A stretch of DNA of 54,321 bases from Acidobacteriota bacterium (lineage in GTDB: Bacteria > Acidobacteriota > Thermoanaerobaculia > UBA5066): positions 6,654 to 60,974 of the forward strand of contig PLZI01000034.1 in NCBI GenBank assembly GCA_003152095.1, in the 5' to 3' direction. Numbering within the stretch: the first letter of the stretch is position 1; each line of letters starts with the position of its first letter. Both the position numbers and the translations under genes were made by a program. Positions 25,620-33,800 of this stretch are shown here, one piece after another. The notes below the pieces were generated by a model. The model saw only the letters and a program-made list of their open reading frames with translations. It ran no database searches and was not told the DNA's origin.

Positions 25620-26735
25620 TTGCTTCTCCATTGCGACAACTGCGGATCACGCCACCGGGCGGAACTCTCGGAGATGCGGATAGACGGCTCGCAGCTCGTC
25701 GTCACGTGTCGTAAGTGCGGCCTCAGCGTCGTCGCGGTCGGGTGGCACGAGGGTCAGATCGCATCCGAAAAGGCGCCGGTCGGCAGTGATGCTCCGGCAG
25801 CGCCCTCCGACGGCGAGCTGGTGGGCGGCCGGCTCGAACTCGAGGAGGGGGAAGAGCCCCCGCGTCCTCTAAGCTCGCCCTCTCTCAAGGAATACACGTT
25901 CGACCCGGAGATCAAGTTCGACAGCCCGCCGGTCGTCGGGCCTGAGATCCTGCCGAAGATCGAAGCGAAGGCTCAAAGCCAGGGGGTTGCCAAGACCCGG
26001 CCTGCGACCAGCGCGAAAATTCCGCCGAAGACCCGGCCGAAAACTCCGCCAGAGATTCAGAAAGAGATTTTTCCAGGAGTCGCTGCCGCGCCGCGCGGCC
26101 CGCTCAAGAAGATCGTGGTCGTCTCGGGCGTTCTCGCCTCCGCGTTCGTCGCGTTTTATCTCGCCTCGCCCTCGAAGCGAACCGAGGAAAGGAAGGTCGA
26201 GCCGAAGGCTGTCGAGACGATCCCCACCGCCGCCCCGGCCGTCGAACCCTCTCCTGCGCCGGCTGCCGTGGCCCTCCTCCCGGCCACGTCGTCGTCGGCG
26301 CCACCTTTCGAGCCCCGTTCGAAGGTGTCTTCCACCGCTCAGTCCGCCCCGCCAAAACCGACGTCGAAGCCCCTGGCCGCGGCCGCGGTTCCCACGGTCA
26401 TGTCCGAGACGGAGGCGCTCTCGAGCGGCCTCGTCAACGCCGAGGTGTTCCAGGAACGGGCCGGCAAAATAGTGACTCACATTCTGCTTTGCAGGAATCT
26501 CGAACGGGCTCGAGATCCGGGCGCCGCTCTCGGGGCTCTTGCCGTGACTCTGGTCGTGTCCCCGTCCGGCGCCGTCTCGAACATCAAACTCGACCGTGCC
26601 CTCGAGGGCTCGCACCTCGGCCTGTGTCTTCGCGATCAGCTCGGGAAGCTGGAGTTCCCGAGCTGGACCGGGCGCGCCATCGAGATAAGGCGCAATGTCG
26701 CTCCCGGCGCCGCGGAGGCTCCGAAGGCTCCCTGA
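25620..26735 (+). CDS. MJ0042-type zinc finger, membrane-spanning protein with AgmX/PglI-like C-terminus
   Basis: A 371-aa protein. The N-terminus is a zinc ribbon with two CxxC pairs (CDNCG at 5-9 and CRKCG near 30-34), typical of MJ0042 fingers in Acidobacteriota and Myxococcota. A disordered Pro/Lys linker, one membrane segment (about 163-180) and a second Pro/Ala-rich linker follow. The C-terminal domain of ~90 residues has VTLVVSPSGAVSNIKL, a Cys pair and KLEFPSW, as in AgmX/PglI domains. The TTG start at 25620 is inferred because the next ATG would remove the first zinc knuckle. It lies 29 nt after the thioredoxin-TPR gene and is probably part of the same operon. Function is unknown; relatives are linked to motility or envelope energisation. 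Confidence 0.75.
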   Translation: MLLHCDNCGSRHRAELSEMRIDGSQLVVTCRKCGLSVVAVGWHEGQIASEKAPVGSDAPAAPSDGELVGGRLELEEGEEPPRPLSSPSLKEYTFDPEIKFDSPPVVGPEILPKIEAKAQSQGVAKTRPATSAKIPPKTRPKTPPEIQKEIFPGVAAAPRGPLKKIVVVSGVLASAFVAFYLASPSKRTEERKVEPKAVETIPTAAPAVEPSPAPAAVALLPATSSSAPPFEPRSKVSSTAQSAPPKPTSKPLAAAAVPTVMSETEALSSGLVNAEVFQERAGKIVTHILLCRNLERARDPGAALGALAVTLVVSPSGAVSNIKLDRALEGSHLGLCLRDQLGKLEFPSWTGRAIEIRRNVAPGAAEAPKAP

Positions 26736-26755
26736 CCGCCGGTCTGCCCGACCCT

Positions 26756-27490
26756 TCACTTCCGGTATTCCTCCGCGAGCCGCTCGGGAGACACGCCCCG
26801 GCGAAAGCGGAAGAGCGTTCGCCAGTTGACGAGAACGGTCCGCAAGACGCCGCGTTCCAGGTACCGGCGCGGCGATGTCTGAACGGCCGCGGACAGGATC
26901 GCGACCTGTCCTTCGCGCTTCAGCCGTTCCGCGAAATCGACGTCTTCCAGGAGCGGCCATGGCTTGTGTCCGCCGAGCCGCTCGTAGACGTCGCGCCGCA
27001 CGAACGGGGCCTGGTCGCCGTACGGCACGCGCGTGAACGCCGTGCGGGCATTCGCCCAGAAGGCGACCCAGCGCATGGGCGCGCCGCCGGTGGAGAAAGA
27101 GAGGTGGAATGCGCCGCCGACCGCACCTGAAGTGATCGCGCCGCGCACGGATGCGGCCCAATCGCGAGGGAGGAGCGTGTCCGTGTGGAGGAAGAGGAAG
27201 ACCTCTGCTGAGGAGGAGGATTGGGCGGCGCGCGCGAGCCGCGCGCCGCGGGGAGATCCTTCGAAGGTGAAGAGCGTCGCCCCGGCTCGCTCGAACGCGG
27301 CGCGCGTCCCCTCGGCGACGCGCTCACTCGCCGCCACGAGGAGCGAGACGGGTGGCTCGGCGCCCATGATCCTTTCGAAGAAAATCGCCGGCGAGGGAGC
27401 TTCGGCGGCGCCGACCGGGACGATGACCGCGATGGCTTGGGGCAACTCGTCGAATCCTCGGCCGCAGGGTTCCGCGCGTTTCGTTAGCAT
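26756..27490 (-). CDS. Family 2 glycosyltransferase, rSAM/selenodomain-associated transferase 2 type
   Basis: A 244-aa GT-A enzyme. The motifs match the TIGR04283 group: FLHTDTLLP (with the DxD-like HTD), GGAFHLSF, PYGDQAPFVRRDVYERLGG, LLEDVDFAERL and TSPRRYLERGVLRT. Members often sit beside radical-SAM/selenodomain proteins or transferase 1, but neither is found here. The ATG at 27490 lies only 6 nt from the divergent mobA ATG, and the start codon overlaps the TAGCAT element assigned to mobA. It converges with the AgmX-like gene. Substrate unknown. Confidence 0.82.
   Translation of the reverse strand: MLTKRAEPCGRGFDELPQAIAVIVPVGAAEAPSPAIFFERIMGAEPPVSLLVAASERVAEGTRAAFERAGATLFTFEGSPRGARLARAAQSSSSAEVFLFLHTDTLLPRDWAASVRGAITSGAVGGAFHLSFSTGGAPMRWVAFWANARTAFTRVPYGDQAPFVRRDVYERLGGHKPWPLLEDVDFAERLKREGQVAILSAAVQTSPRRYLERGVLRTVLVNWRTLFRFRRGVSPERLAEEYRK
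27485..27490 (+). promoter_or_regulatory. -10-like element TAGCAT of mobA
   Basis: The hexamer ends 6 nt before the mobA ATG at 27497, consistent with a leaderless transcript. It overlaps the start codon of the divergent glycosyltransferase. Confidence 0.35.
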
Positions 27491-27496
27491 GATGTC

Positions 27497-28132
27497 ATGG
27501 CGGCGTATGGGTTCGTCCTCGTGGGCGGTCTTTCCACGCGGATGGGCCGCGACAAGACGCGCCTCCCGTACCAGGGAACGCCGATGGCTCTCCACCAGGC
27601 CGAGAAGCTCGCGGCCGTGTGCGGGCGCGTCGCCCTCGTCGGGAAGGATCCCGAGATTTTCGCGGGATCTCGTTTTCCCTTCGTGACCGACGGAGCGCCG
27701 GAGGCGGCGGCCGCGTTCGGCGTGGCAGCGGCGCTCGCGTTCTCGCCAGAGGAAACGAATCTCATCCTCGCCGCGGACGTGCCGCGCTGTCCCGAGGCCT
27801 TCTTGGCGGCTCTCCTCGAGCTTGCCGATGCGATTCACGCGCCGGCCGTGGTGCCAATCTCGGGCGGGCGGCCGCAACCGTTGTGCGGCGTGTGGCGGCG
27901 GTCCGCGCTCGCCCCGCTCCGCGCGCGGCTCGACGCCGGGGACTATTCTCTCGTCGCCGCGCTTCGCGCGTTTCACGCCGTGCTCATCCCCGAGGAAAGC
28001 ACGGGCGCGATGCCGGGGGGCGCTCCTGCGAACTTCTTCAACGTCAACACCCCGGAGGAATATGAAGCGCTCGAAAAAGAAACCGCGGCGGACGGCCCGA
28101 CCGGCGCGTCCGCTCAGCCACCTCGACGCTGA
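27497..28132 (+). CDS. mobA: Molybdenum cofactor guanylyltransferase
   Basis: A 211-aa nucleotidyltransferase that attaches GMP to Mo-molybdopterin. The N-terminal signature is VLVGGLSTRMGRDKTRLPY, ILAADVPRC carries the metal-binding Asp, and PQPLCGVW is conserved. The C-terminal ~20 residues overlap the start of moaC. It opens a Moco gene run (mobA, moaC, moaA, mog), and the matching mobB is found fused to a NamZ domain at 31057-32847. Confidence 0.9.
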   Translation: MAAYGFVLVGGLSTRMGRDKTRLPYQGTPMALHQAEKLAAVCGRVALVGKDPEIFAGSRFPFVTDGAPEAAAAFGVAAALAFSPEETNLILAADVPRCPEAFLAALLELADAIHAPAVVPISGGRPQPLCGVWRRSALAPLRARLDAGDYSLVAALRAFHAVLIPEESTGAMPGGAPANFFNVNTPEEYEALEKETAADGPTGASAQPPRR

Positions 28133-28589
28133 GGGCCGGGCCCGCATGGTGGACGTTTCTCTCAAGCGGCCGACCGTCCGCATGGCGCGCGCGCGCGCCC
28201 TCGTGTCGCTCGGGAGGGCCGCGTTCCGCGCGCTCGACGTCGCCGCGAACCGCAAAGGCGACGCCCTCGCCGTGGCGCGACTCGCCGGGATTCAGGCCGC
28301 CAAACGCACCGCCGAGTGGATTCCGCTCTGCCATCCGCTCGCGTTCGACTCGGTCGCCGTGACCCTCACACCACGGGCCGCGTCCTCGACGGTCGTGATC
28401 ACGTCCGAGGTCAAGGGGACGGGGAAGACCGGGTACGAGATGGAGGCCCTTGTCGCCGCGTCCGCGGCGGCGCTCGCGCTCTACGACATGTGTAAGGCCG
28501 CCGACAAAGGCATCGAGATTCGCGAGCTCGCGCTCCTCGAGAAGACGGGCGGTAAGAGCGGACGATGGTGCCGGGGTCAGGCCGGCTGA
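28062..28589 (+). CDS. moaC: Cyclic pyranopterin monophosphate synthase
   Basis: A 175-aa enzyme that forms cyclic pyranopterin monophosphate with MoaA in the first Moco step. Motifs include SHLDAEGRARMVDVS, IPLCHPLAFDS and GKTGYEMEALVAAS...YDMCKA. The start at 28062 overlaps mobA by 71 nt; it has GGAGGA just upstream and is the only canonical start ahead of the conserved SHLD motif. This adds an 18-residue basic N-terminal extension. The internal ATG at 28146 would truncate the conserved start. Confidence 0.93.
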   Translation: MKRSKKKPRRTARPARPLSHLDAEGRARMVDVSLKRPTVRMARARALVSLGRAAFRALDVAANRKGDALAVARLAGIQAAKRTAEWIPLCHPLAFDSVAVTLTPRAASSTVVITSEVKGTGKTGYEMEALVAASAAALALYDMCKAADKGIEIRELALLEKTGGKSGRWCRGQAG

Positions 28590-28591
28590 GA

Positions 28592-28597
28592 TAGACT
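28592..28597 (+). promoter_or_regulatory. -10-like element TAGACT before moaA
   Basis: It lies between moaC and moaA, ending 17 nt before the moaA ATG, with the ribosome-binding sequence AGGGGAC in between. A secondary promoter is possible. Confidence 0.3.
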
Positions 28598-28614
28598 CGT
28601 TCTCAGGGGACGGT

Positions 28615-29628
28615 ATGGATCAGGCGCTCATCGACGGGCACGGACGCCGCATCACCTACGTTCGGATCTCCGTCACGGACCGCTGCAACCTTCGCTGCAT
28701 CTACTGCATGCCGGAGGACCAGAAGTTCCGGCCGATGCCGCACCTCCTCACACGGGAGGAGATTCAGCGCGCGGCGCGCCTCCTCGCGGATTTCGGCGTC
28801 GAGAAGATCCGTATCACCGGCGGAGAGCCCACGACGCGCCCCGATCTCGTGGGCATCGTGCGCGACCTCGCCCAGATCGGCTTCCCGGGCGGCATCGCGC
28901 TTTCGACGAACGGCGTCCTCTTCCCGCGGATGGCGCACGACCTCCTCGCGGCGGGCCTCACGAAAGTGAACGTCTCCCTCGACGCGGCCGAGGCCGAGCA
29001 TTTCCGCAAGATGACGCGTCGCGACCACTTTCAGCCGGTGCTCGACTCGATCTCCCTCGCGCTCTCGCTGCCGTTCGACTCCGTCAAGATCAATGCGGTC
29101 GTCATTCGCGGCTTCAACGACGACCAGATCCTCTCGCTCGCGGCGATGACGAAAGAGAAGAAGCTCGGCGTGCGCTTCATCGAGTTCATGCCTTTCGGCG
29201 ACAACGACTGGAAGGAATCGGATTGGGTGGGCTGGGCGGAGGTCTGGGATCGCCTGGTCGACGCCGGCTACGTGCTGACGTCGATCGAGAAGACGCTCGT
29301 GGCCGGGCCCGCCGACGAGTATTCCGTCACGTCACCCGCGGGTGTACACGCCGGCACGCTCGGCTTCATCACGCCCGTCTCGGACCGCTTTTGCGACACG
29401 TGCAACCGCATGCGGCTCACGCAGGACGGCTTCCTCAAGGGCTGCCTCTTTGGCCATGCGGACGTCGACATCCTCAAGCCGATGCGCGCCGGGGCGAGCG
29501 ACGGGGAGCTGCGCGCCCTCGTGTCGCGCGCGGCGGCCATCAAGGAAGAACGCCATCCGATGTTCGTCGGTATGACCAAGTCGATGCTGCCGCTGCACGC
29601 GCGCAACATGAGCGAGATCGGCGGCTGA
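28615..29628 (+). CDS. moaA: GTP 3',8-cyclase (radical SAM)
   Basis: A 337-aa radical SAM enzyme. The N-terminal Fe4S4 motif CNLRCIYC binds SAM. The C-terminal cluster cysteines are in FCDTCNRMRLTQDGFLKGCLF. The protein ends in Gly-Gly (SEIGG), the tail known to be needed for MoaA activity. It converts GTP to 3',8-cyclo-7,8-dihydro-GTP, the substrate of MoaC. The start at 28615 has AGGGGAC ahead of it; the longer frame from 28450 lies in moaC. Confidence 0.95.
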   Translation: MDQALIDGHGRRITYVRISVTDRCNLRCIYCMPEDQKFRPMPHLLTREEIQRAARLLADFGVEKIRITGGEPTTRPDLVGIVRDLAQIGFPGGIALSTNGVLFPRMAHDLLAAGLTKVNVSLDAAEAEHFRKMTRRDHFQPVLDSISLALSLPFDSVKINAVVIRGFNDDQILSLAAMTKEKKLGVRFIEFMPFGDNDWKESDWVGWAEVWDRLVDAGYVLTSIEKTLVAGPADEYSVTSPAGVHAGTLGFITPVSDRFCDTCNRMRLTQDGFLKGCLFGHADVDILKPMRAGASDGELRALVSRAAAIKEERHPMFVGMTKSMLPLHARNMSEIGG

Positions 29629-29635
29629 CGGCGCC

Positions 29636-30148
29636 GTGCGCGTCGCGATCCTGACGATCTCGGACCGGTCTTACGACGGCGAGCGTGCCGACAGGAGCGG
29701 ACCGGCCGTGGCGGAAGGGGTGCTTCGCCTTCTCGCTGGCGCTGTCATCGTCGAGCAGACGATCCTGCCCGACGAGCGCGACGACATCGCATGGAATCTC
29801 AAGCGCCTTGCGGACACCGGCGCGGCGGACCTCGTCCTGACGACGGGCGGGACGGGCCTGTCTCCGCGCGACGTCACGCCGCAGGCGACCCGGGACGTCG
29901 CGGACTACGAGGTGCCCGGCCTCGCGGAGGTCATGCGGGAGGCGACGCGCGCCGCTGTGCCGACGGCGATCCTGTCGCGGCAGGTCGCGGCCGTGTGCGG
30001 GCGGATGTTGATCGTGAACCTCCCGGGCTCGCCCCGCGGCGCGGTGGAGTGTCTCGAGGCGGTGGCATCCGTGCTCGGGCACGCGGTGGCGACGCTCCGC
30101 GGCGAGGCGGGCGATGCGCATCCCCGCCCCGACGCCGGCCGCGCCTGA
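29636..30148 (+). CDS. mog: Molybdopterin adenylyltransferase / MoaB-type protein
   Basis: A 170-aa MogA/MoaB-fold protein. TTGGTGLSPRDVTPQAT and NLPGSPRGAVECL are the molybdopterin-binding signatures. It adenylates molybdopterin before metal insertion. It starts with GTG, 7 nt after moaA. MogA and MoaB cannot be separated by sequence alone; placement after moaA is compatible with both. Confidence 0.9.
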   Translation: MRVAILTISDRSYDGERADRSGPAVAEGVLRLLAGAVIVEQTILPDERDDIAWNLKRLADTGAADLVLTTGGTGLSPRDVTPQATRDVADYEVPGLAEVMREATRAAVPTAILSRQVAAVCGRMLIVNLPGSPRGAVECLEAVASVLGHAVATLRGEAGDAHPRPDAGRA

Positions 30149-30151
30149 CCC

Positions 30152-30157
30152 TACAAT
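30152..30157 (+). promoter_or_regulatory. -10-like element TACAAT before the SpoIID-like gene
   Basis: The hexamer ends 9 nt before the GTG at 30167, and no ribosome-binding site is visible. Likely leaderless or nearly so. Confidence 0.4.
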
Positions 30158-30166
30158 CCGTCCTCA

Positions 30167-31060
30167 GTGACCCGGCGGTTCTTCCTCGCTTCGCTTCTCG
30201 CCCTTTCCGCGCCGTTCCGGGCCGCGGCGGCGCCGTGCACGCGGAGAATCCTGCGCCTGAAGAGCGGCGCGGTCGAAGAGGTTCCGCTCGAGGACTACGT
30301 GGCGGCCGTCTTGCCGCCGGAGATTGGCCGGGCGCCGGCGGCTGCGCTCGAGGCGCAGGCCGTCGCGGCGCGCTCGTATGCGCTCGCGCGCGCCGAGCGC
30401 CATCTCGAGGACGGCGCGGATCTTTGCGATGGTACGCATTGCCAGGTCTTCCGCGGACTCGCCGCCGCCACGGAGGACTCGCGCCGGGCCGCGTCGGCGA
30501 CGGCCGGTCTCGTGCTCGCGCAGGGGGGGCGGGTCATCGCGGCGCCGTTCCATGCCGTGTGCGGCGGCAGGACCGCGCGCCCGGCGGACGTCTGGGATGA
30601 CGAGGAGATCCCCGACCTGGCATCCGTCAGCGACGACGCGTGTCTCTCGGCGCCGGGTGCCACGTGGAGTTTCACCATTCCGCGCGCCGCCGTCACGGCG
30701 CTGGCGGACTCGCTCGGGTTCCCCGGCGCGCGATTTCTCGAGGTTTACGGCCACGACGCGAGCGGGCGCGTGTCCATGGTCCGCTTCGCGGCGCCGGGCG
30801 GGGCGTCGCGCGTGGCGCGCGGCTTTGAGTTTCGCAGAGCGGCCTTGGAGCTGTGGGGGTGGGCCTCGGTGCGGTCCACGGACTTCACGGTCGAGGAGAC
30901 GCCGCCCGCGTACATCCTGTCCGGGCGGGGCACGGGTCATGGCGCCGGGATGTGCCAGGCAGGGGCGATCGCGCGCGCGAAACGGGGCGAGAGCCGCGAC
31001 GCGATCCTCGCGCTCTACTACCGCGGCGCGTCGGTCGTCCGGCTAGACTCGCGGGGATGA
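30167..31060 (+). CDS. SpoIID/LytB domain protein (peptidoglycan-acting)
   Basis: A 297-aa exported protein with a signal peptide (about 1-21) and a SpoIID domain. Visible motifs are PLEDYVAAVLPPEI, ALEAQAVAARSYAL, a TxGLVLAQGGRVIAAPFHAVCGG block and the terminal GRGTGHGAGMCQAGA. SpoIID is a lytic transglycosylase acting on denuded glycan strands in Bacillus; LytB-type members stimulate an amidase. No sporulation genes are present, so here it is likely a cell-wall remodelling enzyme. It overlaps the NamZ-MobB gene by ATGA. Confidence 0.85.
   Translation: MTRRFFLASLLALSAPFRAAAAPCTRRILRLKSGAVEEVPLEDYVAAVLPPEIGRAPAAALEAQAVAARSYALARAERHLEDGADLCDGTHCQVFRGLAAATEDSRRAASATAGLVLAQGGRVIAAPFHAVCGGRTARPADVWDDEEIPDLASVSDDACLSAPGATWSFTIPRAAVTALADSLGFPGARFLEVYGHDASGRVSMVRFAAPGGASRVARGFEFRRAALELWGWASVRSTDFTVEETPPAYILSGRGTGHGAGMCQAGAIARAKRGESRDAILALYYRGASVVRLDSRG
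31044..31049 (+). promoter_or_regulatory. -10-like element TAGACT of the NamZ-MobB gene
   Basis: The hexamer lies in the 3' end of the SpoIID-like gene and ends 7 nt before the ATG at 31057. It may drive a leaderless internal transcript. Confidence 0.35.
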
Positions 31061-32847
31061 AGACCCGTTCGCACGAGGAACAGGCCCGGCTCGAGGCGGG
31101 GCTGGATTCTCTTCTGAGAATGAAAGACGGCGGGCGGCCTCGCGGTCGCCTCGGCCTCCTCTGCAATCCCGCTTCCGTCACGCTCGGCTTCATCCCGGCG
31201 CCGCAGGCGCTCCTCGCCGCGGGCTTCGACGTGCGCGTCCTTTTCGGCCCCGAGCACGGTCTCACGGGCGCGGCGCAGGACATGGAGGCCGTCGGGAGAG
31301 GAGAGCCGTCGCGCCTGCCCGTGATCTCGCTTTACGGGGAGACGTTCGACGATCTGTCGCCGAAGGACGAGCATCTCGAGGGCCTGGACGGCGTCGTGTG
31401 CGACCTGCCGGACGTCGGAAGCCGGTACTACACGTTCGTCTGGACGATCGCGCTCGTCATGAAGGAGTGCGCGAGGCGAAAGATCCCCGTCTGGGTGCTC
31501 GACCGGCCGAACCCGCTCGGCGGCGAGGTCGTCGAGGGAAACCTTCCGGAGCGGAAGCTCCTGTCCTTCGTCGGCCTCTATCCTGTGCCCGTCCGGCATG
31601 GGATGACGCCGGGCGAGATTGCGCGCTGGGTGAACGCGGAGCACGGCATCGACTGCGACCTCACGGTGATCCCGATGCGGAAGGCCGGCCGCGCGCCGAC
31701 GCGGCGCGAGATCGCCGAGACGCCCGCGTGGGTCCTGCCGTCGCCGAACATGCCGACGCGGGAGACGGCGCTCGTCTATCCGGGCGGCTGCCTCGTTGAG
31801 GGGACGAACCTCTCCGAGGGCCGCGGCACGACGCGGCCCTTCGAGCTCCTCGGCGCGCCGTGGCTGGATGCCGACGAGGCCGCGGAGCGCGCGAACGCGC
31901 TCGGCCTGCCGGGCGTCGCCTTCCGGCCGCACGTCTTCAAGCCGACCTTTCATAAGCACACGGCGAAGACCTGCGGCGGCGTGCAGGTCCACGTGACCGA
32001 CGCAGCCGCGTTCCGCCCGTACGAGACGTATCTGCGCCTCCTCAAGGCGCTCTTCGACATGGACCCCGACCGCTTCCGATGGCGAACGGAAACGTACGAA
32101 TACCGCGACGACGTCCCGGCGATCGACCTTTTGACCGGAACGGCGACGTACCGGCGGCTCGTGGGCGAGGGCGCGAGCCTGGACCCTTGGATCTCGAGCT
32201 TCCGGGACGACGAGATGCGATTCGCCGAGCAGCGGCGGCCGCACCTGCTCTATTCCACTCGAAGAGAATCCCCGGTGGTCCTCCTCGTCACGGGCGCGCA
32301 CGAGTCGGGCAAGACGACGGTCGCCGTGAAGCTCATCGAGGCGCTCGTGCAGGAAGGGCTGAAGGTCGGCTCGCTCAAGCACACGGACCACGAGTACGAG
32401 ACGGACATCGAAGGAAAGGACTCGCAGCGCCACAAGGCGGCAGGGGCGGAGCCGGCGGTGCTCGTCGCGGGGAGGCGCAGCGCGGTGCACCGCAGAGGGG
32501 AGATTCTCGCTTCGGACCCCCTCTCGGGCGCGACAGGCCCGCACGGTGAGAGGCCTCTGTCCGTTTTCTTAGAAGGGGAATATGGGTTGAGCACGTGCGA
32601 CGTCGTCGTGGTCGAGGGGTACCGGAGCGCGCCCTACCCGAAGATCGAGGTCTGTCGCGCGGCGACGGGGCGCGCGCCGCTTACGGAGAACGATCCCTCG
32701 GTCATCGCCGTCGTCACCGACCGCGCCACGCAGCACGCCTCCTCCGTTCCCCGATTCTCATTCGAAGAAATTCCCGGCTCCCTTCTCCTCTTTCTAAGAA
32801 AATCTTCTTTCTTCTCTTCTCTCCAGCAGAATCCCGTGAACGCATGA
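31057..32847 (+). CDS. Fusion protein: NamZ-type exo-beta-N-acetylmuramidase (DUF1343) + MobB
   Basis: A 596-aa uninterrupted frame with two full domains. Residues 1-~405 form a DUF1343/NamZ domain: FGPEHGLTG, LPDVGSRYYTF, DRPNPLGG, EGTNLSEGRGTTRPFE and the terminal PHLLY. Residues ~407-596 form MobB: P-loop TGAHESGKTT, SLKHTDHEYETD, GKDSQRHKAAGAE and VVVEGY. NamZ removes MurNAc from peptidoglycan fragments; MobB is a GTPase that helps MobA make the guanine dinucleotide cofactor. There is no signal peptide, so NamZ would act in the cytoplasm. An in-frame GTG at 32275 with GAAGAGA ahead could also give free MobB. The last ~20 residues (after FEEIPGS) are an AT-rich extension. Confidence 0.88.
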   Translation: MKTRSHEEQARLEAGLDSLLRMKDGGRPRGRLGLLCNPASVTLGFIPAPQALLAAGFDVRVLFGPEHGLTGAAQDMEAVGRGEPSRLPVISLYGETFDDLSPKDEHLEGLDGVVCDLPDVGSRYYTFVWTIALVMKECARRKIPVWVLDRPNPLGGEVVEGNLPERKLLSFVGLYPVPVRHGMTPGEIARWVNAEHGIDCDLTVIPMRKAGRAPTRREIAETPAWVLPSPNMPTRETALVYPGGCLVEGTNLSEGRGTTRPFELLGAPWLDADEAAERANALGLPGVAFRPHVFKPTFHKHTAKTCGGVQVHVTDAAAFRPYETYLRLLKALFDMDPDRFRWRTETYEYRDDVPAIDLLTGTATYRRLVGEGASLDPWISSFRDDEMRFAEQRRPHLLYSTRRESPVVLLVTGAHESGKTTVAVKLIEALVQEGLKVGSLKHTDHEYETDIEGKDSQRHKAAGAEPAVLVAGRRSAVHRRGEILASDPLSGATGPHGERPLSVFLEGEYGLSTCDVVVVEGYRSAPYPKIEVCRAATGRAPLTENDPSVIAVVTDRATQHASSVPRFSFEEIPGSLLLFLRKSSFFSSLQQNPVNA

Positions 32848-33797
32848 AGGCGATCCTCGTCCCAAAGCCCGGCGGCCCCGAAGCGCTCGTTTACGGTGAG
32901 GCTCCCGATCCCGTCCCGGGGCCGGACGAAGTCCTCATCCGCGTCCGCGCGACGGCCGTGAACCGGGCCGACTTGCTCCAGTCCGAGGGCAAGTACCCGC
33001 CGCCGGCCGGCGCCTCGGAGATCCTCGGCCTCGAGGCGGCGGGCGAGGTGGAAGGCACGGGCGAGCGCGTCTTCTTCCTGCTCGCGGGAGGCGGCTACGC
33101 CGAGAAAGCGGCGGTGCCGCGCTCCATGCTCATGCCGATTCCGCGCCGGCTCTCCTTCGCGGACGCGGCGGCGATCCCGGAGGCGTGGTTCACCGCGTAC
33201 CTGAATCTCTTCCAGGAGGGCGGGCTGAAAGCGGGAGAGCGGCTTCTCGTTCACGCGGCGGCCTCCGGCGTCGGAACGGCCGCGATCCAGCTCGCCAGAC
33301 GTGCAGGTGCGTCCGTCGTGGCGACCGCGCGCAGCGCCGAGAAGTGCGGCGCGCTCCTCGCGCTCGGCGCGGACCTCGCCGTCGACACGTCCCGCGAGGA
33401 ATTCCTGGGGCGCATCGAGCGGACCTTCGGCAAGGAATCCATCGACCTCGTCCTCGACCCCGTGGGCGGCCCGCTTCTCGCGCCGAATCTCAAGGCGCTC
33501 CGCCGGGGGGGACGGGTCGTTCTCATCGCGAGCATGGCGGGACCATCCGCGGACATCGATCTGCGCGCCATTCTCGCCAAACGCCTGAGGATCATCGGCT
33601 CGACGCTGCGCAGCCGGCCCCTCGAGGAGAAGGTCGCCCTGACTGCCGCATTCGTGCGCGATGTCCTGCCGGGGCTCGCCGACGGCTCGCTCTTGCCGGT
33701 CGTGGACCGCTCCTATCCGTTGCGCGAAGCCGCCCTAGCCCACCGCCGCATGGCCGCGAACGAGAACGTGGGCAAGATCGTCCTCGTCGTGGACTGA
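32844..33797 (+). CDS. NAD(P)H quinone oxidoreductase, PIG3/QOR-like (MDR family)
   Basis: A 317-aa zinc-free medium-chain reductase. It has the family features NRADLLQ, LGLEAAGEV, AWFTAYLNL, the nucleotide-binding HAAASGVGTAAIQLA and DPVGGPLL. It probably reduces quinones or conjugated enones with NADPH. It overlaps the NamZ-MobB stop as ATGA. The sequence AGAATCCCGTG just before this start recurs before the aminotransferase start at 34472. Confidence 0.87.
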   Translation: MKAILVPKPGGPEALVYGEAPDPVPGPDEVLIRVRATAVNRADLLQSEGKYPPPAGASEILGLEAAGEVEGTGERVFFLLAGGGYAEKAAVPRSMLMPIPRRLSFADAAAIPEAWFTAYLNLFQEGGLKAGERLLVHAAASGVGTAAIQLARRAGASVVATARSAEKCGALLALGADLAVDTSREEFLGRIERTFGKESIDLVLDPVGGPLLAPNLKALRRGGRVVLIASMAGPSADIDLRAILAKRLRIIGSTLRSRPLEEKVALTAAFVRDVLPGLADGSLLPVVDRSYPLREAALAHRRMAANENVGKIVLVVD

Positions 33798-33800
33798 GCG

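Noticed and set aside
28084-28145. ATG at 28146 as moaC start
   Set aside because: It would cut the conserved SHLDAEGRAR N-terminus.
32275-32847. Separate mobB gene starting at GTG 32275
   Set aside because: There is no stop codon between the domains, so the fusion is the primary reading; internal initiation is kept only as a possibility.
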